Made by a program: the position numbers and the translations under genes
Shown: one piece after another, positions 19,635 to 30,087 of the stretch
Layout of the letters: each line of letters begins with the position of its first letter
Position numbering within the stretch: position 1 is the stretch's first letter
Source: Achatina immaculata
Taxonomy: Eukaryota > Mollusca > Gastropoda > Stylommatophora > Achatinidae
Direction: 5' to 3'
Assembly (NCBI GenBank): GCA_009760885.1
Contig: CM019719.1
Location: 35,443,584 to 35,507,583 of the forward strand
DNA: 64,000 nt
Notes under the pieces: model-generated
What the model was told of the DNA's origin: nothing
The model's database searches: none
The model's input: only the letters and a program-made list of their open reading frames with translations

Positions 19635-20030
19635 AAAGACCTGTACATTTAATAACAGAATAAACCTGCTGTACTGGTCACTGGTATTTAGTTAATTGCA
19701 AATGGTGATTTCTTTGTTTACTTATTCGGCGATTCTACTACAGTGCTAAAGAAAATTTGCGATAAAAGACCAGTTGAAACATCCGATCTGAATGTAATTT
19801 CTCAACAAGAAAGAAACAGTAAAGGAAAAACTTGTACCATTGTTGTATTTCTCTTGATCGCATTTATAGCACGGAGTAACATCTGGAAACTGGAGAATAA
19901 AAGTAGCAGTTTCATGTTTCTTTTTTCGCGGCTACAAAAATTTTATGCGCGGTACGATTTTTTTTTTTCTGTGCTCGGCCGCGCAGCTTAGAGGGAACAG
20001 TGGTGTTGTCCACTCTGACAAACACCGACC
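19629..20030. other. Unannotated stretch
   Basis: No gene or known repeat supported. Confidence 0.35.
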
Positions 20031-20374
20031 CATACCTAACGTGACAGTGTCAGGAGTGGGATGTCATACCCGATGTGACAGTGTTAGGAGTGGGGAATCA
20101 TACCTGACATGACAGTGTCAGGATTGGCGAGTCATACCTGACGTGACAGTGTCAGGATTGGGGAGTCATACCTAACGTGACAGTGTCAGGAGTGGGATGT
20201 CATACCCGATGTGACAGTGTCAGGATTGGCGAGTCATACCTGACGTGACAGTGTCAGGATTGGGGAGTCATACCTGACGTGACAGTGTCAGGATTGGCGA
20301 GTCATACCTGACGTGACAGTGTCAGGATTGGGGAGTCATACCTGACGTGACAGTGTCAGGATTGGCGAGTCACA
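20031..20374. repeat. 34-bp minisatellite with hairpin core, 10 copies
   Basis: GACAGTGTCAGG recurs every 34 bp from 20043 to 20349. Most units contain CCTGAC GTGACAGT GTCAGG, a 6-bp perfect stem with an 8-nt loop. Variants GGATTGGCGAG and GGATTGGGGAG alternate in the right half, implying a 68-bp higher-order unit. Confidence 0.9.
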
Positions 20375-20375
20375 G

Positions 20376-20535
20376 CTGACGGAGAACCTGTCCCATCTCT
20401 TCTTTGTTATCCCTAGTCTGACTAACGGGACAGGGATCGCCATAGTCACAAAGGTGGTGGAGCCTACCAAGAAAGTATTACACACCCTGTGCTTTTTTAA
20501 CTCCACTCAGGGATGAAAAAAAATAGCCGTCGTAA
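20376..20535 (+). mobile_element. SINE-C copy, 5' part
   Basis: CTAGTCTGACTAACGGGACA, GGGATCGCCATAGTC and AAAGTATTACACACC match SINE-C at 43385-43500 and 60255-60340. The head joins the 34-bp array directly. Confidence 0.65.
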
Positions 20536-21044
20536 CTGCAGCACCTCCACAGCCTCTCCACAGCCTCCACAGCCTGATATCAGAAGTACCACTTATAGAT
20601 AGGCTCGTTGCGTTAAGTGCTAGAACACATGGTCTCTGGCAACAGAAAAACTAGTTCCCGATGTACTGTAGTCTCTTATTCAGTGCACAAGCAAAAGCCA
20701 GCTACATTATTTTACCTAGTACAGGCAAAATATCTTATTACGAAATGAATCATTTCGACAGTTTATCTCCATTTCCGCAGATTGGAAAACGTCATGATCT
20801 TATTTCTGATAATACTGGCTAAATGTATTTGTCTTAGATTCTCGGCTGAATTTCTTATAAACATGATAACACAGAAAAGTACATATCGGCATGAAACAGA
20901 AGGAAACCGAGAAATCAGTAGGTAATTAATATAAATTATACTTATAAGCGTACTTCTTGCATTTCCTGATCTTTTATAAGTTCTAAAACATGTTAACGTC
21001 TCAAAATAAATGGCCAACGGCGACGAACGTAGGGTTGTCTAAGG
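20536..21044. other. Unannotated stretch
   Basis: Short CCACAGCCT repeats at about 20550-20575; otherwise AT-rich with no supported gene. Confidence 0.35.
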
Positions 21045-21200
21045 GTATCTTCTTTTTCTTCTGTCTCCCTAGAGCTGCGAGCTGGTGATCTTTGCAGCCG
21101 ATGCAGTGGAAATATTGAGGCACAGCATCACATCGAATTGTGAGATACTTGAAAAAACACAGAGAAACCCTATGTTCATTTAGCAGAAGGACGAAAAGGG
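21045..21200 (-). mobile_element. SINE-C 3' half
   Basis: A pyrimidine tail (CTTCTTTTTCTTCTGTCTCC) is followed by AGAGCTGCGAGCTGG and ATATTGAGGCACAGCATC, as in the 10036-10150 copy. Confidence 0.6.
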
Positions 21201-21244
21201 GGTTGAAAACACTAACTACAATGTACAGCCGAGGCTATTGACAC

Positions 21245-21306
21245 CTGATTGGCTGGTGAGTTCAACCTTTTAACCCATGGTTGGCTGGTGAGTTCAACCT
21301 TTTACA
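21245..21306. repeat. Short direct duplication
   Basis: TTGGCTGGTGAGTTCAACCT occurs twice, about 37 bp apart. Confidence 0.8.
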
Positions 21307-21734
21307 GGAGAGACATAACAGCTCACTTACATCATCTGCAAGATAAAACAACTCTTCTAGCTATAGAAGACCGTCAAGACAACATGTATGGCGCACTTGA
21401 CAATGGCGAAAGTTGTCTAGACAACATGGCATTATACTCCAATTAGCTGAAAGAAAAAAAACACTGAAAACGCACATGCCGAAGTAACCTTCCAGAAGTT
21501 GAAATCTGCTCATTCCGACGACCATATACTGCACCAAGTGATCGTAAATCTTCCTGTGCAGGAACTTCCATCATCATCAACACCACCACTAGATTCACCA
21601 CATTTTCTTACACAGCTTGGTGATGTTGACAAAGAGCTACCACAAAACAATGGTGGAAAAAAGCTCAAAGTCCCGTAACTCTCCCTGCAATGTCTCATAA
21701 GATAATGAATCGTCCGGCCCTTCGACCACTGTCT
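21307..21734. other. Unannotated stretch
   Basis: No supported feature. Confidence 0.35.
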
Positions 21735-21845
21735 TGTGCTTCACCAGTCACAGAGAATAATACTGGCGACAGTGAGCAGACCTGTCTAACTCCCGTCGTT
21801 ACTCTGAATCATTCCCTGTTTCCTGGTCTTGTTCTTGCTGCATTT
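21735..21845 (-). mobile_element. RTE-C reverse transcriptase fragment (palm)
   Basis: The minus strand encodes WFRVTTGVRQVCSLSPVLFS, a variant of the canonical GVRQGC.LSP.LF reverse transcriptase motif, with G to V at the second glycine. It continues the antisense RTE-C copy at 22637-23110 across the sense insertion between them. Confidence 0.7.
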
Positions 21846-21944
21846 TGACAATTTTAGTATAATGACGTTATGTTTTATATTTTTTGTTATAATTTAACAA
21901 AATAATTTTATATAATTTTTTTAAATGTCATGCTCTTAACTCAC

Positions 21945-22449
21945 CAAAATGTAGCATTACCATCGATGGCACAGAAAGTGAAACAAGTTGATAGATTCAA
22001 GTACTTAGGAACAATTATAACAGCTGATGGGAAATGTCACAAGGAAACAAAAAAAAACACAGACGTGCTCAGGTCAAGTTAGCATTCTAGAAAAAGCGAA
22101 ATATCTTGTGCAACAGATCCATATCAATGGAAACAAGATTCTGAGTACTTAAATGTTACATCGAGCCAATTTTGTTTTATGGATGTGAGGCATGGTCCAT
22201 GAATAAGAGAGTACAGCAAGAAATGGAGGCCATGGAAATGTGGTTCACAAGAAGGATGTTGATGGTACCATGGACAGCTAAGAAAACCAACGAAGAAGTC
22301 TTAAGAGAGGCTGGAGTTAAAAGGCAAATTACAGCAAAGATCAGAGGCAGACAAGCGAAATTTGTAGGACATTTTCTGAGAAGAGAAAATTGGAACACAT
22401 TGTGGCAACTGGAAAAATTGAGGGGAAAAAAAGACAGAGGAAGACAGAC

Positions 22450-22492
<43 letters not shown>

Positions 22493-22626
22493 ACTGGATG
22501 GGCTGTAAGTGTGGCTAGAAAGAAAGTCACCGGCGGATCTCATAATCAAGTTTAAAGACAGGGAATTGTGGAGAGAAATGATCGCCTACGCCACGCGGCA
22601 CGGTACTTGCTTGACTGATTGATTTG
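21945..22626 (+). mobile_element. RTE-C LINE 3' part, (GATT)n tail, nested in antisense RTE-C
   Basis: The copy aligns with 55137-55770 from the ITIDGTE..QVDRFKYLGTI region, through MFYGCEAWSMNKRVQ, MWFTRRMLMVPWTAKKTNEE and GRQAKFVGHFLRRENW, to a GCGGCACGGTACTTG end with (GATT)n. A (GA)n run at 22456-22488 expands the basic tail. ATGTTTTATA occurs at 21870-21879 and 22627-22636 and may be its target duplication, although 65 AT-rich bases at 21880-21944 are then unexplained. Confidence 0.8.
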
Positions 22627-22636
22627 ATGTTTTATA

Positions 22637-23110
22637 ATAGATGTTCTGGTATCCCACATTCCTCTAATACTGCCCACAGCTTGTTTCTTCTCACCCTGTC
22701 AAAAGCTTTTTCTTGATCCACAAAGATTACATTAAGCATTACATACTTACCTGGCACGGAAGATACCATGATCAAGGTGGTTCTTCCGTTTTGAATAAAA
22801 AAACCCACACTACCGTGAGGTGGTACATCTATCTAATAGACACCCTCGAGGTGTTAAAAAAAAGATTACATTAAGTTCTGGGTTATGTTCAATAGCTTTT
22901 TTTCACGGGCTTGTCGAAGAGTAAATATTGCACAAGTGCACTTTTTTTGTTTGTTTGTATTGCTTTCCTAATCCAAACTGTGCTTCACTCAGGTGTGTCT
23001 GAGTAATTTGTTTTGTTCTACTTTCTAGCGTCTTCGCATACATTTTCGCCGCATGACAGAGCAAGGATATCCTTGGTTGTTGGCTGGGTTATAACGTTCA
23101 TCTCGGAACC
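22637..23110 (-). mobile_element. RTE-C reverse transcriptase fragment (fingers/palm A)
   Basis: The minus strand encodes IFTLRQ, then LNVIFVDQEKAFDRVRRNKL (interrupted) and LWAVLEECGIPEHLL, the reverse transcriptase motif A region of RTE/BovB. A 124-bp U1-containing insert splits it at 22737-22860. Together with 21735-21845 it is one antisense copy broken by a sense RTE-C. Confidence 0.8.
22737..22860 (+). pseudogene. Chimeric retrocopy: U1 snRNA 5' end fused to an unknown poly(A) sequence
   Basis: From 22743 the sequence reads ATACTTACCTGGCACGGAAG, then ATACCATGATCA and AGGTGGTTCTTCCG. This is the 5' end and stem-loop I of U1 snRNA (ATACTTACCTGGC pairs with 5' splice sites), with a 3-base gap relative to the usual ATCACGAAGG. 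CGGAAG pairs with CTTCCG, so stem I is conserved. After ~49 bases U1 stops, and an unrelated ~65-nt segment with two hairpin-like parts (TACC..GGTGGTA and ACACC..GGTGT) leads to poly(A). AAAGATTACATTAAG flanks both sides (22722-22736 and 22861-22875). The structure fits LINE-driven template switching. It is not a functional U1 gene. Confidence 0.85.
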
Positions 23111-23535
23111 TCAAGCTCTTCACACTTTTATAGAACTATCTGTAAGACCCCGTGCACAGCTGCGGAAGGTGTTCACATCAGTTCTTCCATGATCTTAGCT
23201 CTTATGACTATTCTTTTAGTCTTCTTGTTTTGCGATACGTGATATTTTGTCTTCAGCAACTTCCTAAACGCCTCCTGCTTATTGTTTATAGCTTTTTTCT
23301 TCTTTTTTTACTGTGTTGTTCCACTAGTTGGTGCCTCTCTTTCGGGCCCACAGAAATAAGGAATTCAGTAGCTATTGATTACTTAGAAACAGGGTATATA
23401 AGTTAATAAATAACTTATATTAAATAAATTAATATTTAATTAAGCAGGAGAAAAAAGAGCTTTAGGAACCTAGGTCAGATAAATCAGATGGTAAGTCTGT
23501 CTGGAAAGCAATTAACATTCTAGTATACAAAAGAA
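23111..23535. other. Unannotated stretch
   Basis: No gene supported; may include further diverged RTE-C or unknown repeat. Confidence 0.3.
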
Positions 23536-23537
23536 CA

Positions 23538-23668
23538 CAGTCTGACTTGCAGAGTTATAATTATGTTCTGACTTGCAGAGTTATAATTATGTTCTGACTT
23601 GCAGAGTTATAATTATGTTCTGACTTGCAGAGTTATAATTATGTTCTGACTTGCAGAGTTATAATTAT
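23538..23668. repeat. 26-bp tandem repeat, 5 copies
   Basis: Nearly identical TCTGACTTGCAGAGTTATAA units plus TTATGT. Confidence 0.9.
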
Positions 23669-23785
23669 GTACCTACTTGCTCTGAGTCCACCAACAGCTT
23701 CTCAGAAGAAGTCACTATCTTGAAATATTCACAGTCGGCCCCTGCTTGTGACTTAAGTGAATTAAATAAAATTCACAGCCAGTAA

Positions 23786-24021
23786 ATGTTCTTGTATATT
23801 TACAATCAGTGCAGTGCACCATGTCATTTTCCTCCGGGTTTTAAAATTGCAAAAATATCTCTCCATTTAAAATCTGAGTCAGCTAACAATTTCTCAAGCT
23901 GTAGGCCAGTTTCCATTCAACTGATTTTCTCAAGGTCCCTAGAACAGCATACTTTACATGCAAGAAAATGATTTTTTGTTTGTTGACTGTGTAGGAATAA
24001 TTTAGGTTTTAAAATGGGGTA
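23786..24021 (+). mobile_element. CR1/Jockey-type LINE, reverse transcriptase motif 1-2 part
   Basis: The + strand encodes FPPGFKIAKISLHLKSESAN, then SSCRPVSI and FSRSLEQ, the standard P..(W/F)K.A.V.P..K....YRPIS entry to LINE polymerases. A degraded NNLGFKMG, equivalent to QFGFRKG, follows at about 23995-24019. The match stops at about 24021 and resumes at 25052. Confidence 0.65.
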
Positions 24022-25051
24022 ATAATTTTCTATAATTTATATGTTGTTATACTGTATTTTGTATTTGTGTTGGTATAATATATCAGGTATGTGAAAAATG
24101 AAGCTTGCACAGGCTGACACATTCACACACTACACCAGTGAAGGAAAACAAACACCGTCAATACTACTTCTTCAAATAATCATAAACTTATATTGATATT
24201 TGATGCTAATCATCAGTTTACACAGTTGGCAAAATCAAAACACAGGATCATAATACATAATGTGGCTATTTATCAACTTATAAATTTATCAACAAAATCA
24301 TTAAAAACAATGCCTTCAAATACTTGAAATCCTACAAAAATGGATAAACGATAAATTAAAGGAGATCAGTAAAACAATCTTACACATGTATGTTAGTTTA
24401 ATTAGCAACAAAAATCGTTCTCTGCAAAAAATCTCAAAATAATCATACTTGAAGGACTACGATTCTAACTGTAATCATAAACTAACTAATTGGCATATAT
24501 TGTATGCAAACATGGTCTTAAATAGAACATAGTAATGTGTAATCATGTGCACACACACAACCTACAATTTGCACGTTGCTAAACATGACATCTTATGTAG
24601 AATAATTATGTTAATATGGAATTCTGATTATTCAATGTCTATTTCTATTATCTAAATCATGCCTAAGTGAGGTCGGGCTTGGTTGGAGGAGGAAAGCACA
24701 AAATGGACACAGCCTGCACGCATCCACATCACAAAAGTATAAATCGATTATTAACTTACATATACATGGTTTTCCACCGACAATAAACGTCTCATTCACG
24801 TTTGCACGACAAATGACCTTTCCTCCGACCCGCTGGTCTCTACGCTGTTAACGTACAAAACCCGACCTGTTAAAATTCTATCATGTTTTCTTTATATACT
24901 GGATCCGCGAACTGGACTCACTCAGAATTGCGCACTCCTAACTGCCCAGCTGCTGACCCATTATTTCTATGCTAGGGTTGATAACCAGCCTAGGTAACTA
25001 CTACTTATCTATTCCCTTACAGCTGTCAGTCAGGTTATAGGCCCAAAATTC
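24022..25051. mobile_element. ~1.03-kb unknown insertion within the CR1-like LINE
   Basis: The LINE polymerase reads LGFKMG just before and HAALTEMTEYW just after, with only a few residues missing. This ~1.03 kb therefore looks inserted. Its left two thirds are very AT-rich; the right third (about 24660-25050) is GC-richer. No coding frame, inverted termini or clear target duplication was recognised. Confidence 0.45.
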
Positions 25052-26190
25052 CTTCCACGCAGCTCTCACAGAAATGACAGAATATTGGTTATCTAATATA
25101 AATGACGATAAATTACATGATACTATCTTCGTTGCCTTAAAAAGCATTTGACATGACTGATCATGGAATCCTAGTTAGAAATCTTGAAATTTACAGATTA
25201 CACGCAGACTTTACGAAATTTATTACATCCTTTCTTTCCGACAAATAACTGGTAATGCACTGTCAAAACTCCAAGTCATATTCATCTATAGTTGATAATG
25301 GTAGTCTAAGTCATATTCATCTATAGTTGATAATGGTGTTCCACAAGGGTCTATTCTTGGTCCTTTGCTTTTTACCACCTACATCAATGATCTTTCACTT
25401 CATCTCAAGAAATCATCTTGTGACATTTTGTTGATGACTGCGTAGTTTACACCAGTGACACTGACTGTTACCCTGAATCAATACTTCACTTTGAAATAAA
25501 CAATCTAATTAATTGGAGCAGCAAGAACAGGCTTTTGATAACCACAACGAAACAAATCCCACGCTCATTACAATACAGAAACTGATGAATCCACTAATAG
25601 TAATACTACAGTTCCATGATGGAACTTCACATAATGAACATAAAACTCTAGGTCTCATGATTGACCACCATCTCAGATGGAATCGTCATGTAGACAATCT
25701 AACCAAACTCACTGCACAAAAAGTTTATCCATGTGCCAAAATTAAACACTTTCTTGACATAGACAACAGGAAAATATATTACACATCATATATAAAAAAA
25801 TTACTTGGATTATTGTTTCACATTCTGGGATGGTTGTTCAAGTCAAACATAAAAGGACCTTATTTACTTTAAAAAAACGGGGCGGTAAAGCTTACAGGCG
25901 GTAAACATGTAGCATGTACTACAAATATGAGCAAACATTTCGGCATTCTACCCCTCAGAAAGATATTTATATTCAACAAAGCCAGGTTAATTCATAACAT
26001 TCTATTTCAAACTGCTCCATACTATTTGTGGTCACTATTCAAATCCAACTAGAAACACACTGAACACTTAAACAGTTGTATTCTCCCAAAACTATGGCTT
26101 GACACGTTCATAAAAAAGTTCTCTTCACGTTAGAAATATCATACTAGCTCATGTAAAACTCATAAGCAATTTTACATAAAGCCCGTGGGC
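25052..26190 (+). mobile_element. CR1/Jockey-type LINE, reverse transcriptase palm to C-terminus (degenerate)
   Basis: Motifs appear in order: KAFDMTDHGIL (motif A region, 25140-25175), GVPQGSILGPLLFTTYINDL (about 25338-25397), an eroded catalytic box (LLMTA.F near 25430-25450), KTLGLMIDHHLRWNRHVDNL (about 25645-25705), then ILPLRKIFIFNKARLIHNIL near 25945-26010. GVPQGSILGPLLF..YINDL is typical of the CR1/L2/Jockey group, not of RTE. Several frameshifts and stops make it a fossil. Confidence 0.75.
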
Positions 26191-27374
26191 AAAGCTCCCG
26201 TGGTTTGCCGCTAGGAGTCAACAGTAGCAAATATGGCGTTCAATAAACATGAGCAGCCATTTTGTTTTTGGAATACGCAAGAACCTTGTCCATTGTACTT
26301 GTTTGTGCGACGATTTCGAGTGGAATTCCAGAAGATAGCACCTGTTTCCAACAATATCAGGAAGTAGTATGCGAAATATGTATAAACGGCACCACACTAT
26401 GATGTTGGACCAATAAACGTGGGAGTCCTACTGAAGGCACGGACTTCGGTATATTTAACTGTTCCACTGGTGAGGGTGGAAGTGATGACAGCTCTTGCCT
26501 CTGCACACAGAGACCCCCCCCCCCACCCCCACAAGTGATGTTCAAGTCATGTGCCGGAGTGACAGGGGTCTGTTGGCATCGCCCCTGCCCCTCCTTGACC
26601 TACACAAGCCACCTATTAACAGATATCGTGGACGAATAGAAGCGACTCAGACTTCAGTTGTACACTTCGGCAACTTTGTTCTCCGATCTGGCACTTTCCA
26701 GGCTTCAGTCGGTCTCGAGACCCCTCTAAGTTGTTATCCTTTCTGTTAAACAGCTCTCGCTCTCACCTACCCATTCCGACGTAACTGAAAAAAATAGTAC
26801 ATTTGCTGTTAATATTCTTATCATTCGTCTTGCTCCACCAGTCTTTCCCTCTCTCCCACCCTCTAGCTTTCTCTCCCCATCCTCTCTATATAGGATTTTC
26901 ATTTCATGTTGTTCTATTGAGGTCGGCAGAAATGCAGCCATGGCGTGAGTCGAGATCCCGTGGTTGTGAGTGAGTGAGTGTGCATGTGTGTGTGTGTGTG
27001 TGTGTCCCGATTTTCCCAGACTGTGCCATTTCTTGGCTAACACACCCTGCCTTCGGCAGCCTGGGCGACCTCGTGTTATCGATAATGGGGTCCTTGTTCG
27101 AGCGCCTACAAGAGAGAAGGTCCCGCTTCTTACACGAAAATCACGTGAATCACACACAGAATCGTAGGAAATGGTGTGATCCACATCATCTTCACAGGGG
27201 AACCCAAGCCCGAGATGAAAATAAACAGAATTGTTCACACCCTCGGACCGAGGGCACAGACCCAGCCCATACTGTCATCCATCTTCCACCAGAAGACTCC
27301 ATTTTATCATTTTATATATCATTTTACAACCACTTTATCTATAGTATCGACCTCTCTGTTGGTATCGTGACACA
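26191..27374. other. Unannotated, relatively GC-rich stretch
   Basis: Overlapping open frames exist on both strands at 26495-27381, including a C-run at 26514-26525 and (TG)n at 26988-27004. None has splice support or recognisable homology. Confidence 0.35.
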
Positions 27375-27560
27375 TGAATAGTTAGTGTATAAGTATATAA
27401 AACTAAGTATTTAACTATACACGAAGTCACAGCAGTAAAGCTGTGGTAACAAAATGTTAAAACTATTGAAGAGAAAAGAAAGAACGGCTTTATTAATGAA
27501 CGAGTACACAGTTGTGACGTTTCGGTTTGCACCTTAATCATACAAGAACATACAGGAGAA
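27375..27560. mobile_element. Family M repeat, longer copy
   Basis: TTAGTGTATAAGTATA and GCAGTAAAGCTGTG match 43270-43322. The adjoining GTGACGTTTCGG segment matches 17058-17069. This copy thus links the two shorter ones into one family. Confidence 0.6.
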
Positions 27561-28955
27561 AAAATAGAGAAAGGAGATATACTATAAATTCACATGAATG
27601 CTATGTAACAAATAGTAATGTTAAACAGAAAATGTATTTTTTTTACATTACTGTATGTTGTATAACATTCATGTGAATTTACAGTTTATCTCCTTTCCCT
27701 CTATTTTTCTTTACATTACAAAAAAAAAAAAAACTGAAAATTTAAACCGTTAACTTTTTAAATACCAGACACTGCAGTCATCACTACAATACCAGAATCG
27801 ATACTGGGCTGGTGCACAGTTATTTTCCGAACGCAGTGTATATATGGCTGTATACCAGCTAACTCTATATAATTTCATGTCTCAGAAATTGATATTCACT
27901 GCATCAGAAAAACTCCAGGTTCTTTTCCCTTGTCGAAACAGACAAAACGTAAATGAGCAAGCAAACCCATCAGCTGTCGACATATGACACGAAGTTTATT
28001 GGATGAAGTCGGTGAAGATGTAGTGACGATAAGGTGAAAGATATTGACTGGTAAAGCAAGCTGCGCTCACCGTCGAGCAAATCCATTTACACGTCTCACC
28101 CTGACCCAAGAACGTTGAGAAGAAGGAGGAATGCAAGGTCACAGGTACACCTGACTGTTCCAGTTCTTACAGCCCAAGACATAACGACATTTGTAGCTTC
28201 CATTCTACACTAGCTACATGACCGGACGAGGTAACACTAGTCAGATTTGCTCACGTCTCAGACACAATCTCTTACTTTCCAGCCAATCACTCTCTCCTTA
28301 GCCTTCAGAAATCCCGTGCCCGTTAGAGCAAGGACCGCTTAACCTCACTAGAACAGTCAAACTTAACAAAACTCACCACGAAAGCAAACCACAGGGTCCT
28401 GGACATGAAAACGAGTAAGGATTTGGACAACTCATTCACTAAACTGTTACAAGACCTATTTGACGCGAAAAACAATGAAAATAACATTTTTTAAAAATCC
28501 TGTACTATGTTGCATGATCCTACAGAGTAGAAACGCTGCAGTTTAATATTTTACTACGTGCATTTGTTTTGTATGAATATGTAATCTTCTCACAGTCAGC
28601 CGAGGTCTCCTGTGTACGGCGAAAAGTTCCTTTGAAGACATTTATGGGATATTTTGATTAAAATTAACTTCGTTTTTTTTAAATTTAAAGCTCCAGTTCA
28701 TTCTATGGCCTAAAAGCTGTGAAGTGTCGACAAATGTATACACAGAAGCATGCTGTTAGTACATACAAGCTGCGGTCTGCAGTGACGCTCTGACTCGCAC
28801 ATGGGCACTTTCGTTATCCATTCAGACAGCGGAAGTAAATAGGTTTTTAAAAAATGGCCGGACAAGAAAGGTTTGTAATTTCTAAAGGATGTTAGAACTG
28901 TTAATCACCTTTATAGTAATTTTTCATCATCATCATAATTGTCATCTTCAGCATG
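27561..28955. other. Unannotated stretch
   Basis: AATTCACATGAATG at about 27587-27600 recurs inverted near 27668-27681, a possible hairpin or inverted-repeat remnant. Otherwise no feature could be supported. Confidence 0.35.
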
Positions 28956-28962
28956 ACCATTG

Positions 28963-29225
28963 CCAGTGTTTTAAAACCACGTGAAGCAGTTATTTCCGAA
29001 CTTAGGGTCGCGGTGGATCTGAGAAAGGGTTGCGATAAGATTTTATTTAAAATTGGGGGGGGGGGAAGGGGGGAGGAAATTCTCTTCTATATGATGTTTT
29101 CAAACCTGAATATTATAACAACGACAGTTACTAATCATTCAAATACTTCTTGTTGAATTCCATTTCTTAAAATCTTTGTCGTGGGTCGCGGGTCATCTAC
29201 TACTGCGGGTTCAGGGTCGCGCTAT
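28963..29225 (+). mobile_element. Possible hAT MITE relative
   Basis: CAGTGTTTTAAAACCACG at the left and internal TTTTCAAACCTGAATATTAT and GTGGGTCGCGGGTCATCTAC resemble parts of the 11685-11992 MITE (TTTTCAAACCTAAACAGTA and GGTCGCAAGTCAGG). The right terminus is not clear. Confidence 0.4.
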
Positions 29226-29560
29226 TTGGAACATCTTTGCACGGCAAAAAGACGAGGAAGCATGATCGTCAACAACGTTCAGCACAGCGCACGACGAACG
29301 AGTCCGAAACCCACGGTTCAAGTCAGTGTCACTAGTGTCCTGTCTTACCTTGTCTCATATCTGAAGTGCCTTGTCTTCTGCTTTTCCAGGTGAAGCATAT
29401 GTACTGCACTCTGTCGCTGTAATAAATTAACGAGTGTCCATACAGCTTTCAGTATTTTTTTAAACCAAAGGGTTAATGTACTTACTTAATAATCACTTTC
29501 ATTGTAGCGCTCACTTTCTTGCTCCATTCCATGTTCGTGTCCGTTAGTTCCATATCCAGA
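29226..29560. other. Unannotated stretch
   Basis: No supported feature. Confidence 0.35.
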
Positions 29561-29873
29561 TTGTTCTCACCATTTCACCGTCAAAGTTTAGAACATGTCT
29601 GGCTCTCCTCACCATTTCACCGTCAAAGTTTAGAACATGTCTGGCTCTCCTCACCATTTCACCGTCAAAGTTTAGAACATGTATGGCTCTCCTCACCATT
29701 TCACCGTCAAAGTTTAGAACATGTCGGGCTCTCCTCACCATTTCACCGTCAAATTTTAGAACATGTCTGGCTCTCCTCACCATTTCACCGTCAAATTTTA
29801 GAACATGTCGGGCTCTCCTCACCATTTCACCGTCAAATTTTAGAACATGTCGGGCTCTCCTCACCATTTCACT
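29561..29873. repeat. 42-bp tandem repeat, ~7.5 copies
   Basis: The unit contains TCCTCACCATTTCACCGTCA and GTTTAGAACATG. The 42-bp period keeps both strands open, giving 14-residue repeats (SPFHRQSLEHVWLS forward). Variants CAAAGTTT and CAAATTTT separate left and right halves. Confidence 0.9.
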
Positions 29874-30009
29874 TGACAAAATATAGATCCTCATTGCTGG
29901 TTTCAGTGTGAACTTGTAGGTTGTCTGTGTCTCTATGTGGCTACTGGTGGTATTAAGAAGTTTGTGAAAATTATTCCCTTAATAGCAATATATACGATAT
30001 ATAAGTATA

Positions 30010-30022
30010 TATGTATATATAC

Positions 30023-30077
<55 letters not shown>
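30010..30077. repeat. (TA)n tract
   Basis: Long TA run followed by (TG)n. Confidence 0.9.
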
Positions 30078-30087
30078 TGTGTGTGTG

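Noticed and set aside
22743..22791. Functional U1 snRNA gene
   Set aside because: Only stem-loop I is present. Stem-loops II-IV and the Sm site are missing, and the copy is poly(A)-tailed with target duplications.
26495..27381. Gene in the GC-richer block at 26.5-27.4 kb
   Set aside because: Overlapping frames on both strands with (TG)n and C-runs; no splice borders or recognisable domain.
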